Shown here: positions 30,771-38,360 of the stretch, piece by piece
Numbering within the stretch: the stretch's first letter is position 1
Layout: each line of letters opens with the position of its first letter
Assembly (NCBI GenBank): GCA_030142985.1
Contig: CP125320.1
Location: forward strand, 191,639-255,638
From: Candidatus Ruthturnera sp. Tsphm01
GTDB taxonomy: Bacteria > Pseudomonadota > Gammaproteobacteria > PS1 > Pseudothioglobaceae
Direction: 5' to 3'
DNA length: 64,000 nucleotides
Made by a program: the position numbers and the translations under genes
Notes under the pieces: model-generated
Database searches by the model: none
What the model was told of the DNA's origin: nothing
What the model saw: only the letters and a program-made list of their open reading frames with translations

Positions 30771-30795
30771 CCTCTGCTACATGCAGGGGTTTTTT
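30771..30795 (+). terminator. Intrinsic terminator after cbbM
   Basis: A stem CCTCTG (30771-30776) pairs with CAGGGG (30784-30789), one pair being G-T, around a 7-nt loop, followed by six T (30790-30795). It lies 28 bp after the cbbM stop and would let cbbM be expressed above cbbQ and cbbO. Confidence 0.75.
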
Positions 30796-30814
30796 ATAAA
30801 GAAACCTTTATATT

Positions 30815-30843
30815 GGGACTTTTGCATAATTATGCGAAGGTCT
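30815..30843. repeat. Head-to-head pair of IS5-like terminal repeats
   Basis: GACTTTTGCATAA is followed at once by TTATGCGAAGGTC, giving a near-perfect 29-bp palindrome. Each arm matches the GAGACCTTTGCATAA end of the IS5-like element at 57966-59231. It looks like the extreme deletion product of such an element, with nothing left but its two ends. It sits between the cbbM terminator and the cbbQ ribosome site. Confidence 0.55.
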
Positions 30844-30874
30844 TGTATAAACATTATAAATTTAGGATAGAGAC

Positions 30875-31684
30875 ATGTCAGATTTCGATATCAACCAATT
30901 CAAGATTGAATTAGAGCCTTTTTATGAAGCTCAATCAAACGAAGTAGAACTATATACTGCAGCGTACAATGCGAGATTACCAGTAATGGTCAAAGGGCCA
31001 ACAGGTTGTGGAAAATCTCGTTTTATTGAACATATGGCCTACAAATTAAACAAGTCTATTATTACTGTATCTTGTAACGAAGATATCACTGCTTCGGACT
31101 TGATCGGTCGTTTTTTGTTAGATACTAACGGAACTCGTTGGGTAGATGGTCCATTAACATTAGCAGCGCGCCATGGTGCAATTTGTTATTTGGATGAAAT
31201 TGTAGAAGCACGCCAAGACACAATGGTGGTTATTCATTCTCTTACCGACCATAGACGTGAACTAATGTTGGATAAAAAAGGTGAACTTATAAAAGCACAC
31301 CCAGATTTCCAATTAGTGATTTCATATAACCCAGGCTATCAATCCTTGATGAAGGATCTTAAACAATCAACCAAGCAACGTTTTACTGGCATGAATTTTG
31401 ATTACGCTAACGCTGAATTAGAAGCCAGTATTGTTGTTAAAGAGTCAGGTGTTGATGCTGATATTGCAGCCAAATTAGTCAAACTTGCTCATGCAACTCG
31501 TAATTTAGTTGGTCACGGGCTTGATGAAGGCGCATCAACACGACTACTTAATTATGCAGGCACACTAATTGCCTCAGGCGTTGGCGTGAAAGATGCTTGT
31601 AATATGGCGCTAGTATGCCCAATTACTGATGACGCAGAAATTCGCACCACTATGAGCGGTGCAATTGATGCAATCTTTGATTAA
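30875..31684 (+). CDS. cbbQ: RuBisCO activase subunit CbbQ (MoxR-type AAA+ ATPase)
   Basis: This 269-residue AAA+ protein has a Walker A motif GPTGCGKS (residues 41-48), a Walker B ICYLDEI near residue 107, and a C-terminal CbbQ extension with ATRNLVGHGLDEGASTR. CbbQ forms hexamers that, with CbbO, remodel inhibited RuBisCO and release tight-binding sugar phosphates, using ATP in the cytoplasm. The ATG follows GGATAGAG. The next gene, cbbO, starts 15 bp downstream, so the two should be cotranscribed and act as one complex on the form II enzyme encoded just upstream. Confidence 0.95.
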   Translation: MSDFDINQFKIELEPFYEAQSNEVELYTAAYNARLPVMVKGPTGCGKSRFIEHMAYKLNKSIITVSCNEDITASDLIGRFLLDTNGTRWVDGPLTLAARHGAICYLDEIVEARQDTMVVIHSLTDHRRELMLDKKGELIKAHPDFQLVISYNPGYQSLMKDLKQSTKQRFTGMNFDYANAELEASIVVKESGVDADIAAKLVKLAHATRNLVGHGLDEGASTRLLNYAGTLIASGVGVKDACNMALVCPITDDAEIRTTMSGAIDAIFD

Positions 31685-31699
31685 AAGTTACCCAATAGC

Positions 31700-33946
31700 A
31701 TGACTGAAACAAGTCAACACCAGTCCTTAAACTGCGCTTTTAATACAGTTCAAAGAGTGTTTTCTGCAAATATTGGGCAAGCCACTCAAAAACTTTCAGA
31801 ACAAAGTTTAAGTGAGTACTACAACGGTGCTGAATTTTTAGCAAAAATTGGACAGGGCGATGCATTGTCGATTGCTTTTTTGAAAACCATGCCTTGGGTG
31901 GGTGAGTTTTATGGCGATGGCAGTATTCAAAAAATTGTGAATTTTGCCTATCAAAAAATATCTAGAACACCTAACAAAGGAGCGGTTGAGCCATTCTTAA
32001 ACAGTTTTATTGATGTTGTTGAGCATACAAACAATGATCAACTTGATGAGTATCTGAATTTAATTGAATATCATTTAAGCAAAACCACATTTTCAGTGCA
32101 TGGTATTCATGATACACACGCCTCCCCATCATTAATAGTTATGCTTGCCAACATGCATTTGCTGTTGGAACAATTAGAATTTAAAGGCATTTATGAGTGG
32201 ATTAATTACGGTTTAAGATATTTCCAAGATCATCCTGAACGGCAAGAGGAATATTTCTCATTATCAAGTGCAGATTCAAAAGCCGTGTTTCAACGCCAAA
32301 GAAAAGGTTTGTTGTTTAGTGATATTGAGCGAGAAATTAATTTGTTTCAGCGTGCACTTTGGAAAACGGACTTTATGTATGCGCCGTATTCTCCAGATTT
32401 CGAGAAGTTAGAACATTTTCACCCTTATTTAGAAGAAAGTGTCATTCGTTTGCCTGATATTTATGAGCCATTAAATGGTGTCAATGCTTATAAGCGCTAC
32501 ATGGCTTTAGTGGCACATTTGATTGCACATCACCAATTTACCACTAAAATTGTGGCTGATAATGTTTCACCGCAACAACGATTTTTTACTGAAATTTTTG
32601 AAGATGCTCGGGTTGAGTATTTGACTATTCAAACCTACCCTGGTCTGAAAAATTTATGGTTAAGCCTGATTCCAATCGTTGATGAACTTGATTGTGACGA
32701 TAAGCATCAATCTTGCCTGCGACATCGCGCCATTATGCTCACGCGCGCACTACTTGATGATAACCATTCTTATAAAAATCAAATTATCCTAGATTATGTT
32801 GAAAAATTTAAAACATTGATGGGTGCAAGGGAAACAAGCACATCAGACAGCTTAAGCCTTGGCTTGGGATATTTAATCAAAACAAGAAGCGCTTCAGATG
32901 CATTGGCCAATATTTATTTTGAAAATACCGAAGTGACTTATCGAGATGATAACCGTTCAATGTGGTTATTCATTGAAGATTTTGATGAAGAGGATAATAT
33001 TTTTGAACACCAAAAAAAATCTAAAGAAGAGAATGAAGAAGATATTGAAGTAATACCACCGCACTATTATGATGAATGGGATTATGCCTATGAGTCTTAT
33101 AAACCTGACTGGGTGGCTGTATATGAGCGATTGCATTCACATACTAATGCTTTAAAAATTGAGCAAATTTTAGACAAACATTCAGCTTTGGTTAAGCAGC
33201 TTAAAAAAGTTCTAGACCTGCTTAAACCGCAAAATAAAAAACGCCTACGTTATCAAGAAGAAGGCGCTGAGTTAGATCTTGATATTGCACTGCGTAGTGT
33301 GATTGATATTAAAAATGGCTCTCAACCCGACACCAGGATTAATGTTGATTTTGAGCACGATTCTCGCAGTGTGTCAGTGTTGCTGTTGTTAGATTTATCA
33401 GAGTCGTTAAATGAAGTCGTGGGGCAATCTGGACAAACTATTTTAGAACTTTCACAAGAGGCAGTATCTTTGTTGGCTTGGGCGGTGGAACAATTGGGTG
33501 ATAACTTTGCCATTGCTGGTTTTAATTCTGACACTCGGCAAAAGGTCATGTATTATCATATTAAAGGTTATAGTGAGCATTGGGATGATGTAGTTAAAGC
33601 ACGTTTGGCTGATTTAAAGGCTGAATTTTCTACTAGAATGGGCGCTGCTATTCGTCACGGCGCACATTACTTAGACTTACAACGAAGTGATAAAAAATTA
33701 ATGCTAATTTTAACCGATGGAGAACCTGCTGATATTGATGTTCATGATCCAAAAACCTTAATTCAAGATACGCACAAAGCCGTACAAGAGGTTCAACAAA
33801 AGGGTATGTATCCTTATTGTATTAGTTTGGATAAAAAAGCAGATGAGTACATTGCTGATATTTTTGGCTCTCATTACTCGGTGATTGACCGTATTGAGTC
33901 TTTGCCTCAAGAGTTACCAAAATTGTTTTTATCACTAACCAAGTAA
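31700..33946 (+). CDS. cbbO: RuBisCO activase adaptor CbbO (von Willebrand A domain)
   Basis: The 748-residue protein has a long helical N-terminal part and a C-terminal von Willebrand factor A domain with a MIDAS motif DLSES (about residues 564-568) and a later TDGEPADID segment. In the known CbbQO system the vWA domain of CbbO docks on RuBisCO and couples it to the CbbQ hexamer. An acidic linker (EEDNIFEHQKKSKEENEED, about residues 430-450) precedes the vWA domain. Its stop codon shares one base with the next start (TAATG at 33944-33948), so translation of the downstream small gene is probably coupled. Confidence 0.93.
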   Translation: MTETSQHQSLNCAFNTVQRVFSANIGQATQKLSEQSLSEYYNGAEFLAKIGQGDALSIAFLKTMPWVGEFYGDGSIQKIVNFAYQKISRTPNKGAVEPFLNSFIDVVEHTNNDQLDEYLNLIEYHLSKTTFSVHGIHDTHASPSLIVMLANMHLLLEQLEFKGIYEWINYGLRYFQDHPERQEEYFSLSSADSKAVFQRQRKGLLFSDIEREINLFQRALWKTDFMYAPYSPDFEKLEHFHPYLEESVIRLPDIYEPLNGVNAYKRYMALVAHLIAHHQFTTKIVADNVSPQQRFFTEIFEDARVEYLTIQTYPGLKNLWLSLIPIVDELDCDDKHQSCLRHRAIMLTRALLDDNHSYKNQIILDYVEKFKTLMGARETSTSDSLSLGLGYLIKTRSASDALANIYFENTEVTYRDDNRSMWLFIEDFDEEDNIFEHQKKSKEENEEDIEVIPPHYYDEWDYAYESYKPDWVAVYERLHSHTNALKIEQILDKHSALVKQLKKVLDLLKPQNKKRLRYQEEGAELDLDIALRSVIDIKNGSQPDTRINVDFEHDSRSVSVLLLLDLSESLNEVVGQSGQTILELSQEAVSLLAWAVEQLGDNFAIAGFNSDTRQKVMYYHIKGYSEHWDDVVKARLADLKAEFSTRMGAAIRHGAHYLDLQRSDKKLMLILTDGEPADIDVHDPKTLIQDTHKAVQEVQQKGMYPYCISLDKKADEYIADIFGSHYSVIDRIESLPQELPKLFLSLTK

Positions 33947-34347
33947 TGCTTACTAACACGGTTGTCGTTAATATTGATTTTGATTACCAAGGTCAGCATT
34001 ATGCATTAAAAGATGTGATAAATATTGATTATATTATTTATCGTGAGAATTTTTACCACTCGGTTTACTTGTCTATTGCACGAGCCAATAATATTGACTT
34101 ATATTCCTATCAATTAGAAATCATGATGGATCAAACTATTGTTTTTTCCAATGAGAAGGGGTGTGTTCAGGGATGTGTTAGTCAAGGAATTTTGGATTTA
34201 GCATTATTAAAAGAAGCATACCAAAAGGTAGAGTGTTTACCAACTATTGAGCGTATTATTCAGCAGTATATTCCAAAATTAGAGCGTAGTGACAATATCA
34301 CTAAGGCGTTGGTAGAGGCTTATATTTTGGGGAAAAGTGCCAGTTAG
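33946..34347 (+). CDS. Uncharacterised 133-residue protein coupled to cbbO
   Basis: I do not recognise this family. The protein is soluble-looking, with no signal peptide or membrane segment. An N-terminal beta-rich part (NTVVVNIDFDYQGQHYALKDVI) has alternating hydrophobic residues, and a helical C-terminus ends KALVEAYILGKSAS. Two cysteines lie close together in GCVQGCVSQG near residue 78. The ATG overlaps the cbbO stop by one base and the gene ends 3 bp from the convergent mog gene, so it belongs to the cbbQO transcript. A role with RuBisCO activation is possible from position alone. Confidence 0.75.
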   Translation: MLTNTVVVNIDFDYQGQHYALKDVINIDYIIYRENFYHSVYLSIARANNIDLYSYQLEIMMDQTIVFSNEKGCVQGCVSQGILDLALLKEAYQKVECLPTIERIIQQYIPKLERSDNITKALVEAYILGKSAS

Positions 34348-34349
34348 TT

Positions 34350-34880
34350 TTATTCGAACTTTTGTTCTATAAAATCCAAATTAATCTGAATATTAGAATT
34401 GTCAAGCAGCTCTAGGCATTTGGGTACTGCCAAAAATACCGCACCCAGACATACCGCAATTGCAGCTGGTTTACCTGGTAGGTTGATAATTAAGCTACTG
34501 CCACGCGTACCTGCCGTTTGACGGGATAAGATAGCCGTAGGAACCGTACATAATGATACGTTACGCATCTGCTGCGCAAAACCATCAAAGATACGTTCAC
34601 ATACAGCGTGCGTTGCTTCGGGCGTTACATCACGTGTTGTAGGTCCAGTACCGCCAGTGGTTAGAATTAAGTTACAATGCTTATTATCAGAAAAATCAAT
34701 CATAGTTTTTTCAATTAAAGATTGTTCATCTTCAATAATAATAGCTTCTACCTCATAAGGAGATAGCACGGCATTTTTAATCCAATCTTGCATGGCAGGA
34801 CCGCCAATATCCTTATATTCACCGCGAGCAGCGCGATCAGATATAGTAATAAAGCCAATTTTAATGTTTATTTTTCTCAT
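34350..34880 (-). CDS. mog: Molybdopterin adenylyltransferase (MogA type)
   Basis: The 176-residue protein has the MogA/MoaB fold motifs: TTGGTGPTTRDVTPEAT (about residues 74-90), GTRGSSLIINLPGKP (about 124-138) and a family N-terminus IGFITISDRAARGEY. The enzyme adenylates molybdopterin before MoeA inserts molybdate, a late step of Moco synthesis. It lies beside the nar operon, whose NarG needs Moco, but on the opposite strand and convergent with the cbb transcript. The other Moco genes are about 13 kb downstream. Length and motifs fit MogA better than the shorter MoaB clade, though separating the two needs a tree. Confidence 0.92.
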   Translation of the reverse strand: MRKINIKIGFITISDRAARGEYKDIGGPAMQDWIKNAVLSPYEVEAIIIEDEQSLIEKTMIDFSDNKHCNLILTTGGTGPTTRDVTPEATHAVCERIFDGFAQQMRNVSLCTVPTAILSRQTAGTRGSSLIINLPGKPAAIAVCLGAVFLAVPKCLELLDNSNIQINLDFIEQKFE

Positions 34881-34958
34881 ATATTTGAAGACCAGTTAGT
34901 AATTTTTACTGATTTATTTTACCATTCAAAAGATTGTTTAAAAAAAATGGTATAATTA

Positions 34959-35110
34959 GATATCTTTGCATAAATATGAATAATCATCAAAACACCAACT
35001 TGGAAACTTTATAAAAAACACCATTAGCCCTATTAGGAATGGATTTATAAAATTTCCAAGTTGGTGAAATTTGTTATTTTTCTAATCATCCCTATTTATG
35101 CAAAGGTCTC
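34959..35110. mobile_element. Miniature IS5-derived element (MITE) with 5-bp target duplication
   Basis: The left end GATATCTTTGCATAAATA (34959-34976) is the inverted complement of the right end TATTTATGCAAAGGTCTC (35093-35110) at 16 of 18 positions, and the right end equals the terminus of the IS5-like element at 57966-59231. A second, internal inverted repeat pairs CACCAACTTGGAAA (34993-35006) with TTTCCAAGTTGGTG (35053-35066). Direct repeats AATTA flank the element (34954-34958 and 35111-35115). It is 152 bp long, has no coding capacity and would need the transposase in trans. It fills most of the mog-narK1 intergenic region. Confidence 0.82.
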
Positions 35111-35148
35111 AATTAGTAATTTTTCTCACTAAATTAAAAGTTGTTTTC

Positions 35149-35196
35149 TTGACCTAGGTCAAGGTCTTTAATTGAATTAGAGGCAAAATTACCCCT
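35149..35196 (+). promoter_or_regulatory. Class II FNR/CRP-family promoter for the nar operon
   Basis: TTGACCTAGGTCAA (35149-35162) is a perfect palindrome close to the FNR consensus TTGAT-N4-ATCAA. A -10-like CAAAAT lies at 35184-35189, which would put the start near 35196 and the palindrome centre at about -41. That is the spacing of an FNR-activated class II promoter, and no -35 box is needed. Anaerobic activation of narK and narGHJI by FNR or Dnr regulators is well known. A TACCCCT at 35190-35196 resembles a NarL heptamer, but a single copy is weak evidence. Confidence 0.65.
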
Positions 35197-35204
35197 AGTT
35201 ATTT

Positions 35205-35229
35205 TAAATTAAATTAAATTAAATTAAAT
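35205..35229 (+). repeat. Pentanucleotide repeat (TAAAT)5 in the narK1 leader
   Basis: Five perfect TAAAT units lie between the predicted transcription start and the AAGGAAAGG ribosome site at 35231-35239. Slippage would change leader length without touching a reading frame. Confidence 0.85.
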
Positions 35230-35241
35230 CAAGGAAAGGTT

Positions 35242-36510
35242 ATGGGTTTGTCAATTATTAATAGTCAAAAATCACAAGCTAATTCAGTCTTAGCGGCTAA
35301 TACTATCGCATTTACAGCGTGTTTTGCTGTGTGGGTAATGTTTTCAATTATTGGTATTCCAATTAAAGAGTTATTGGAATTATCAGAAACTCAGTTTGGT
35401 TTATTGGTAGCAACTCCCATTTTAACTGGCTCACTCTTTAGATTACCAGTGGGTATGTTGACTGACAAAATTGGGGGTCGTGTTGTTTACTTTATTTTAA
35501 TGCTTGCCATGATTATCCCACTATGGCTTATTGGCGATGCAACGCAATATTGGCAGTTCTTAGTGTTGGGCTTGTTTGTAGGTATTGCAGGCGCTTCATT
35601 TTCAGTGGGTATTGCCTATACTGCCAAATGGTTTAACAAAGAGCATCAAGGTTTTGCCATGGGTATTTTTGGTGCAGGCAATGCAGGTGCGGCATTAACT
35701 AAGTTTATTGCACCTTCCTTGGTAGTAGTCTATGGCTGGCAAGCAGTACCAAAGATTTATGCAGTTGCTATGATTGTGATTGTGGCTATGTATTGGATGT
35801 TTACTTACGAAGATCCAAACCATCGAGTTGCGTCAGGCATTACTATGAAAGAACAACTAAAAACATTGAATGATCCAAAGCTTTGGAAATATATGCAATA
35901 TTATTCATTGGTGTTTGGTGGTTTTGTCGCTTTATCTTTGTGGATGACAAAATATTATATCAGTGAATATGGGTTTGAGTTAACCACTGCGGCATTGTTG
36001 GCAGCCGTTTTTGTACTACCTTCAGGTGTTATTCGTGCATTGGGCGGGTGGTTCTCAGATAAATATGGTGCTTATAAAGTAACCTGGTGGGTGATGTGGG
36101 TTTCACTGATTAGTTTATTTTTCTTATCTTATCCACAAACTACTTTGTTCATCAAAACAACCACAGGCGAGGTAACGTTTGATTTAAGTCTTAACGTTTG
36201 GGTGTTTACTGCTTTTTTGTTTGCTTTAGGTATTGCTTGGGGGTTTGGCAAGGCAAGTGTCTTTAAATTTTTATCAGATGAATATCCAGATAATATTGGT
36301 GTGGTTTCGGGTATTGTTGGTTTGGCTGGTGGTATGGGTGGATTCTTATTGCCTATTATGTTTGGCATATTGATTGATTATACGCATATTAATTCAGTCA
36401 TTTTTATGTTGTTATATGGTGCAACAGTTATATCACTAATTTGGATGTACTTTACTTTTGGTAAAGAAGAAAGAAGAAAAAATATTCAAGCAGCAATTTT
36501 TAATAAATAA
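35242..36510 (+). CDS. narK: NarK-type nitrate/nitrite transporter, short form (NarK1)
   Basis: The 422-residue major facilitator protein of the nitrate/nitrite porter family has about 12 membrane segments. Family signatures are glycine-rich: FGAGNAGAALTKF near residue 148 in the fifth helix and GLAGGMGGFLLP near residue 358. Short NarK1 proteins generally act as nitrate/proton symporters, starting uptake before nitrite builds up. The ATG follows a strong AAGGAAAGG site. It is the first gene of the respiratory operon and lies 29 bp upstream of the longer narK2, giving the narK1K2 pair known from several denitrifiers. Confidence 0.93.
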   Translation: MGLSIINSQKSQANSVLAANTIAFTACFAVWVMFSIIGIPIKELLELSETQFGLLVATPILTGSLFRLPVGMLTDKIGGRVVYFILMLAMIIPLWLIGDATQYWQFLVLGLFVGIAGASFSVGIAYTAKWFNKEHQGFAMGIFGAGNAGAALTKFIAPSLVVVYGWQAVPKIYAVAMIVIVAMYWMFTYEDPNHRVASGITMKEQLKTLNDPKLWKYMQYYSLVFGGFVALSLWMTKYYISEYGFELTTAALLAAVFVLPSGVIRALGGWFSDKYGAYKVTWWVMWVSLISLFFLSYPQTTLFIKTTTGEVTFDLSLNVWVFTAFLFALGIAWGFGKASVFKFLSDEYPDNIGVVSGIVGLAGGMGGFLLPIMFGILIDYTHINSVIFMLLYGATVISLIWMYFTFGKEERRKNIQAAIFNK

Positions 36511-36539
36511 TTGCTTTATTTTTAATAAAGGAGGTCGTA

Positions 36540-38234
36540 ATGGCTCAGGATGTAAAAAGTTGGAATCCGGATAATAAGTCCGAATGGGAAAGTACAGGCA
36601 AAACAATCGCCAATCGTAACTTGTGGATATCTATTCCAAGTTTATTAGCAGGTTTTGCCACGTGGTTAATGTGGGGTATTATCACTGTACAAATGTTAAA
36701 TACAGGTTATGGTGGTTTTGATAAATCCCAGTTATTTACGCTAGCAGCGATTGCAGGCTTGTCTGGTGCTACTTTAAGAATTCCATCAACCTTTTTTATT
36801 CGTTTAGCAGGTGGTAGAAACACCATTTTCTTAACCACTTCACTTTTAATATTGCCAGCATTAGGTTTAGGAATGGCGCTTTCAACGCCAGACACACCAT
36901 TTTGGACATTCCAGATTTTGGCTTTATTATCTGGCTTTGGTGGTGGTAACTTTGCCTCTTCAATGTCTAATATTTCCTTTTTCTTTCCAAAGAAAATTCA
37001 AGGTTATTCTTTAGGTATGAATGCTGGCTTGGGTAACTTTGGCGTAACCACCATGCAAATTGTGATTCCATTGGTAATGACTCTTGCAGTGATAGGCAAC
37101 CCAACAGAATTACAAATTGCTTCAGGCACTTTGATTGGAAAAATTCCTGCTGGCACTGATACCTATTTGCAAAATGCAGGCTATGTTTGGTTAATTATTT
37201 TAATTCCACTTGCTATTGCTTCTTGGCTAGGTATGAATAATATTACCGAAGAGCATGTTTCTCCTAAGATTGGATCAACTTTAGGTGCATTTATTAAAAT
37301 TATTGTAATGTTGATTTTAGGTCTTGCAATTACAGTCTTTGGTTTGTGGTTGATGTTGCCTGAAGTGGCATATGGATCAGGACTGATGGTAAGTAAATGG
37401 GTGGTCCTGCCTATTATTATTGCTTTGACAGTATTTTTATTAAAGTTTTTACCTTTAGGTGCTAACTATAAAGAAGGTCTGAAGCGTCAGTATAAGATTT
37501 TTGAAAACAAGCACACTTGGGCGATGACTGTTATTTATGTGATGACATTTGGCTCTTTTATTGGCTATGCAGCAACATTAGCTTTGTCTATCAAGGTTAT
37601 TTTTGGCTTTCAACACCTTTTTGGGGTTGATGGTTTAGCAGCTTTAGAGAGTGCAAAGGCATTAATGAAGCCTGAGATTTATGCAACAGCTGTTGCTACT
37701 TTGAATAATGGCGGTTGGGTTCATGATGTTCCTAATCCAAATAGCCCTTCAGCACTTACTTATGCTTGGATGGGTGCTTTTGTTGGTGCGCTTATTCGAC
37801 CTCTTGGCGGAATGATTGCTGATAAGATTGGTGGCGCTAAGGTAACACAAATTATCTCTGGTGTTATGGTGTTATCAGCATTAGGTGTGGCTTATTTTAT
37901 GAAGCAAGCTTATGGAAGCGCTACGCCAGAGGAGTTTTTCTGGCCGTTCTTAATTTTATTTGTGGTGTTGTTTGCAATGACTGGCTTGGGTAATGGATCT
38001 ACCTTTAGAACCATTTCACAAGTGTTTAACAAAGAACAAGCGGGTCCTGTACTAGGCTGGACATCTGCGGTAGCGGCGTATGGTGCATTTATCATCCCTA
38101 AAGTATTTGGGGAGCAAATTAAAGCCACAACGCCTGAAAATGCATTGTATGGTTTTGCTATGTTTTATGTTATATGTATGATTATTAATTGGTGGTTTTA
38201 TTTGCGTAAGAATGTAGAGTTTCATAATCCATAA
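36540..38234 (+). CDS. narK: NarK-type nitrate/nitrite transporter, long form (NarK2)
   Basis: The 564-residue porter-family protein has signatures GGGNFASSMSNISFFFP near residue 140 and MNAGLGNFGVTTMQ near residue 160. A central insert and extra helices account for its length relative to NarK1. NarK2 proteins are usually nitrate/nitrite antiporters serving respiration, importing nitrate for cytoplasmic NarG and exporting nitrite. The start follows AAAGGAGGTCGTA, the best ribosome site in this operon. It is followed by 126 bp before narG. Confidence 0.93.
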   Translation: MAQDVKSWNPDNKSEWESTGKTIANRNLWISIPSLLAGFATWLMWGIITVQMLNTGYGGFDKSQLFTLAAIAGLSGATLRIPSTFFIRLAGGRNTIFLTTSLLILPALGLGMALSTPDTPFWTFQILALLSGFGGGNFASSMSNISFFFPKKIQGYSLGMNAGLGNFGVTTMQIVIPLVMTLAVIGNPTELQIASGTLIGKIPAGTDTYLQNAGYVWLIILIPLAIASWLGMNNITEEHVSPKIGSTLGAFIKIIVMLILGLAITVFGLWLMLPEVAYGSGLMVSKWVVLPIIIALTVFLLKFLPLGANYKEGLKRQYKIFENKHTWAMTVIYVMTFGSFIGYAATLALSIKVIFGFQHLFGVDGLAALESAKALMKPEIYATAVATLNNGGWVHDVPNPNSPSALTYAWMGAFVGALIRPLGGMIADKIGGAKVTQIISGVMVLSALGVAYFMKQAYGSATPEEFFWPFLILFVVLFAMTGLGNGSTFRTISQVFNKEQAGPVLGWTSAVAAYGAFIIPKVFGEQIKATTPENALYGFAMFYVICMIINWWFYLRKNVEFHNP

Positions 38235-38251
38235 ATATTAAAACATAAATT

Positions 38252-38276
38252 GAGGTAATGCGAATTACTCCTTTTT
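38252..38276 (+). terminator. Weak terminator-like hairpin between narK2 and narG
   Basis: GGTAAT (38254-38259) pairs with ATTAC plus flanking C residues (38264-38271) around GCGA, followed by five T (38272-38276). The stem is short and imperfect. It may only lower read-through into narG, or be fortuitous. Confidence 0.35.
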
Positions 38277-38360
38277 ATAAAAAACACTGAGGAAAATATT
38301 GTTCCAATGATTAAGATTTAGTAATTAACAAGAAAGCGAGATAAAAAATAGGAGACAAGA

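Noticed and set aside
35190..35196. NarL-type heptamer TACCCCT near the narK1 promoter
   Set aside because: A single heptamer at the predicted start is expected by chance, and no 7-2-7 inverted pair was found.
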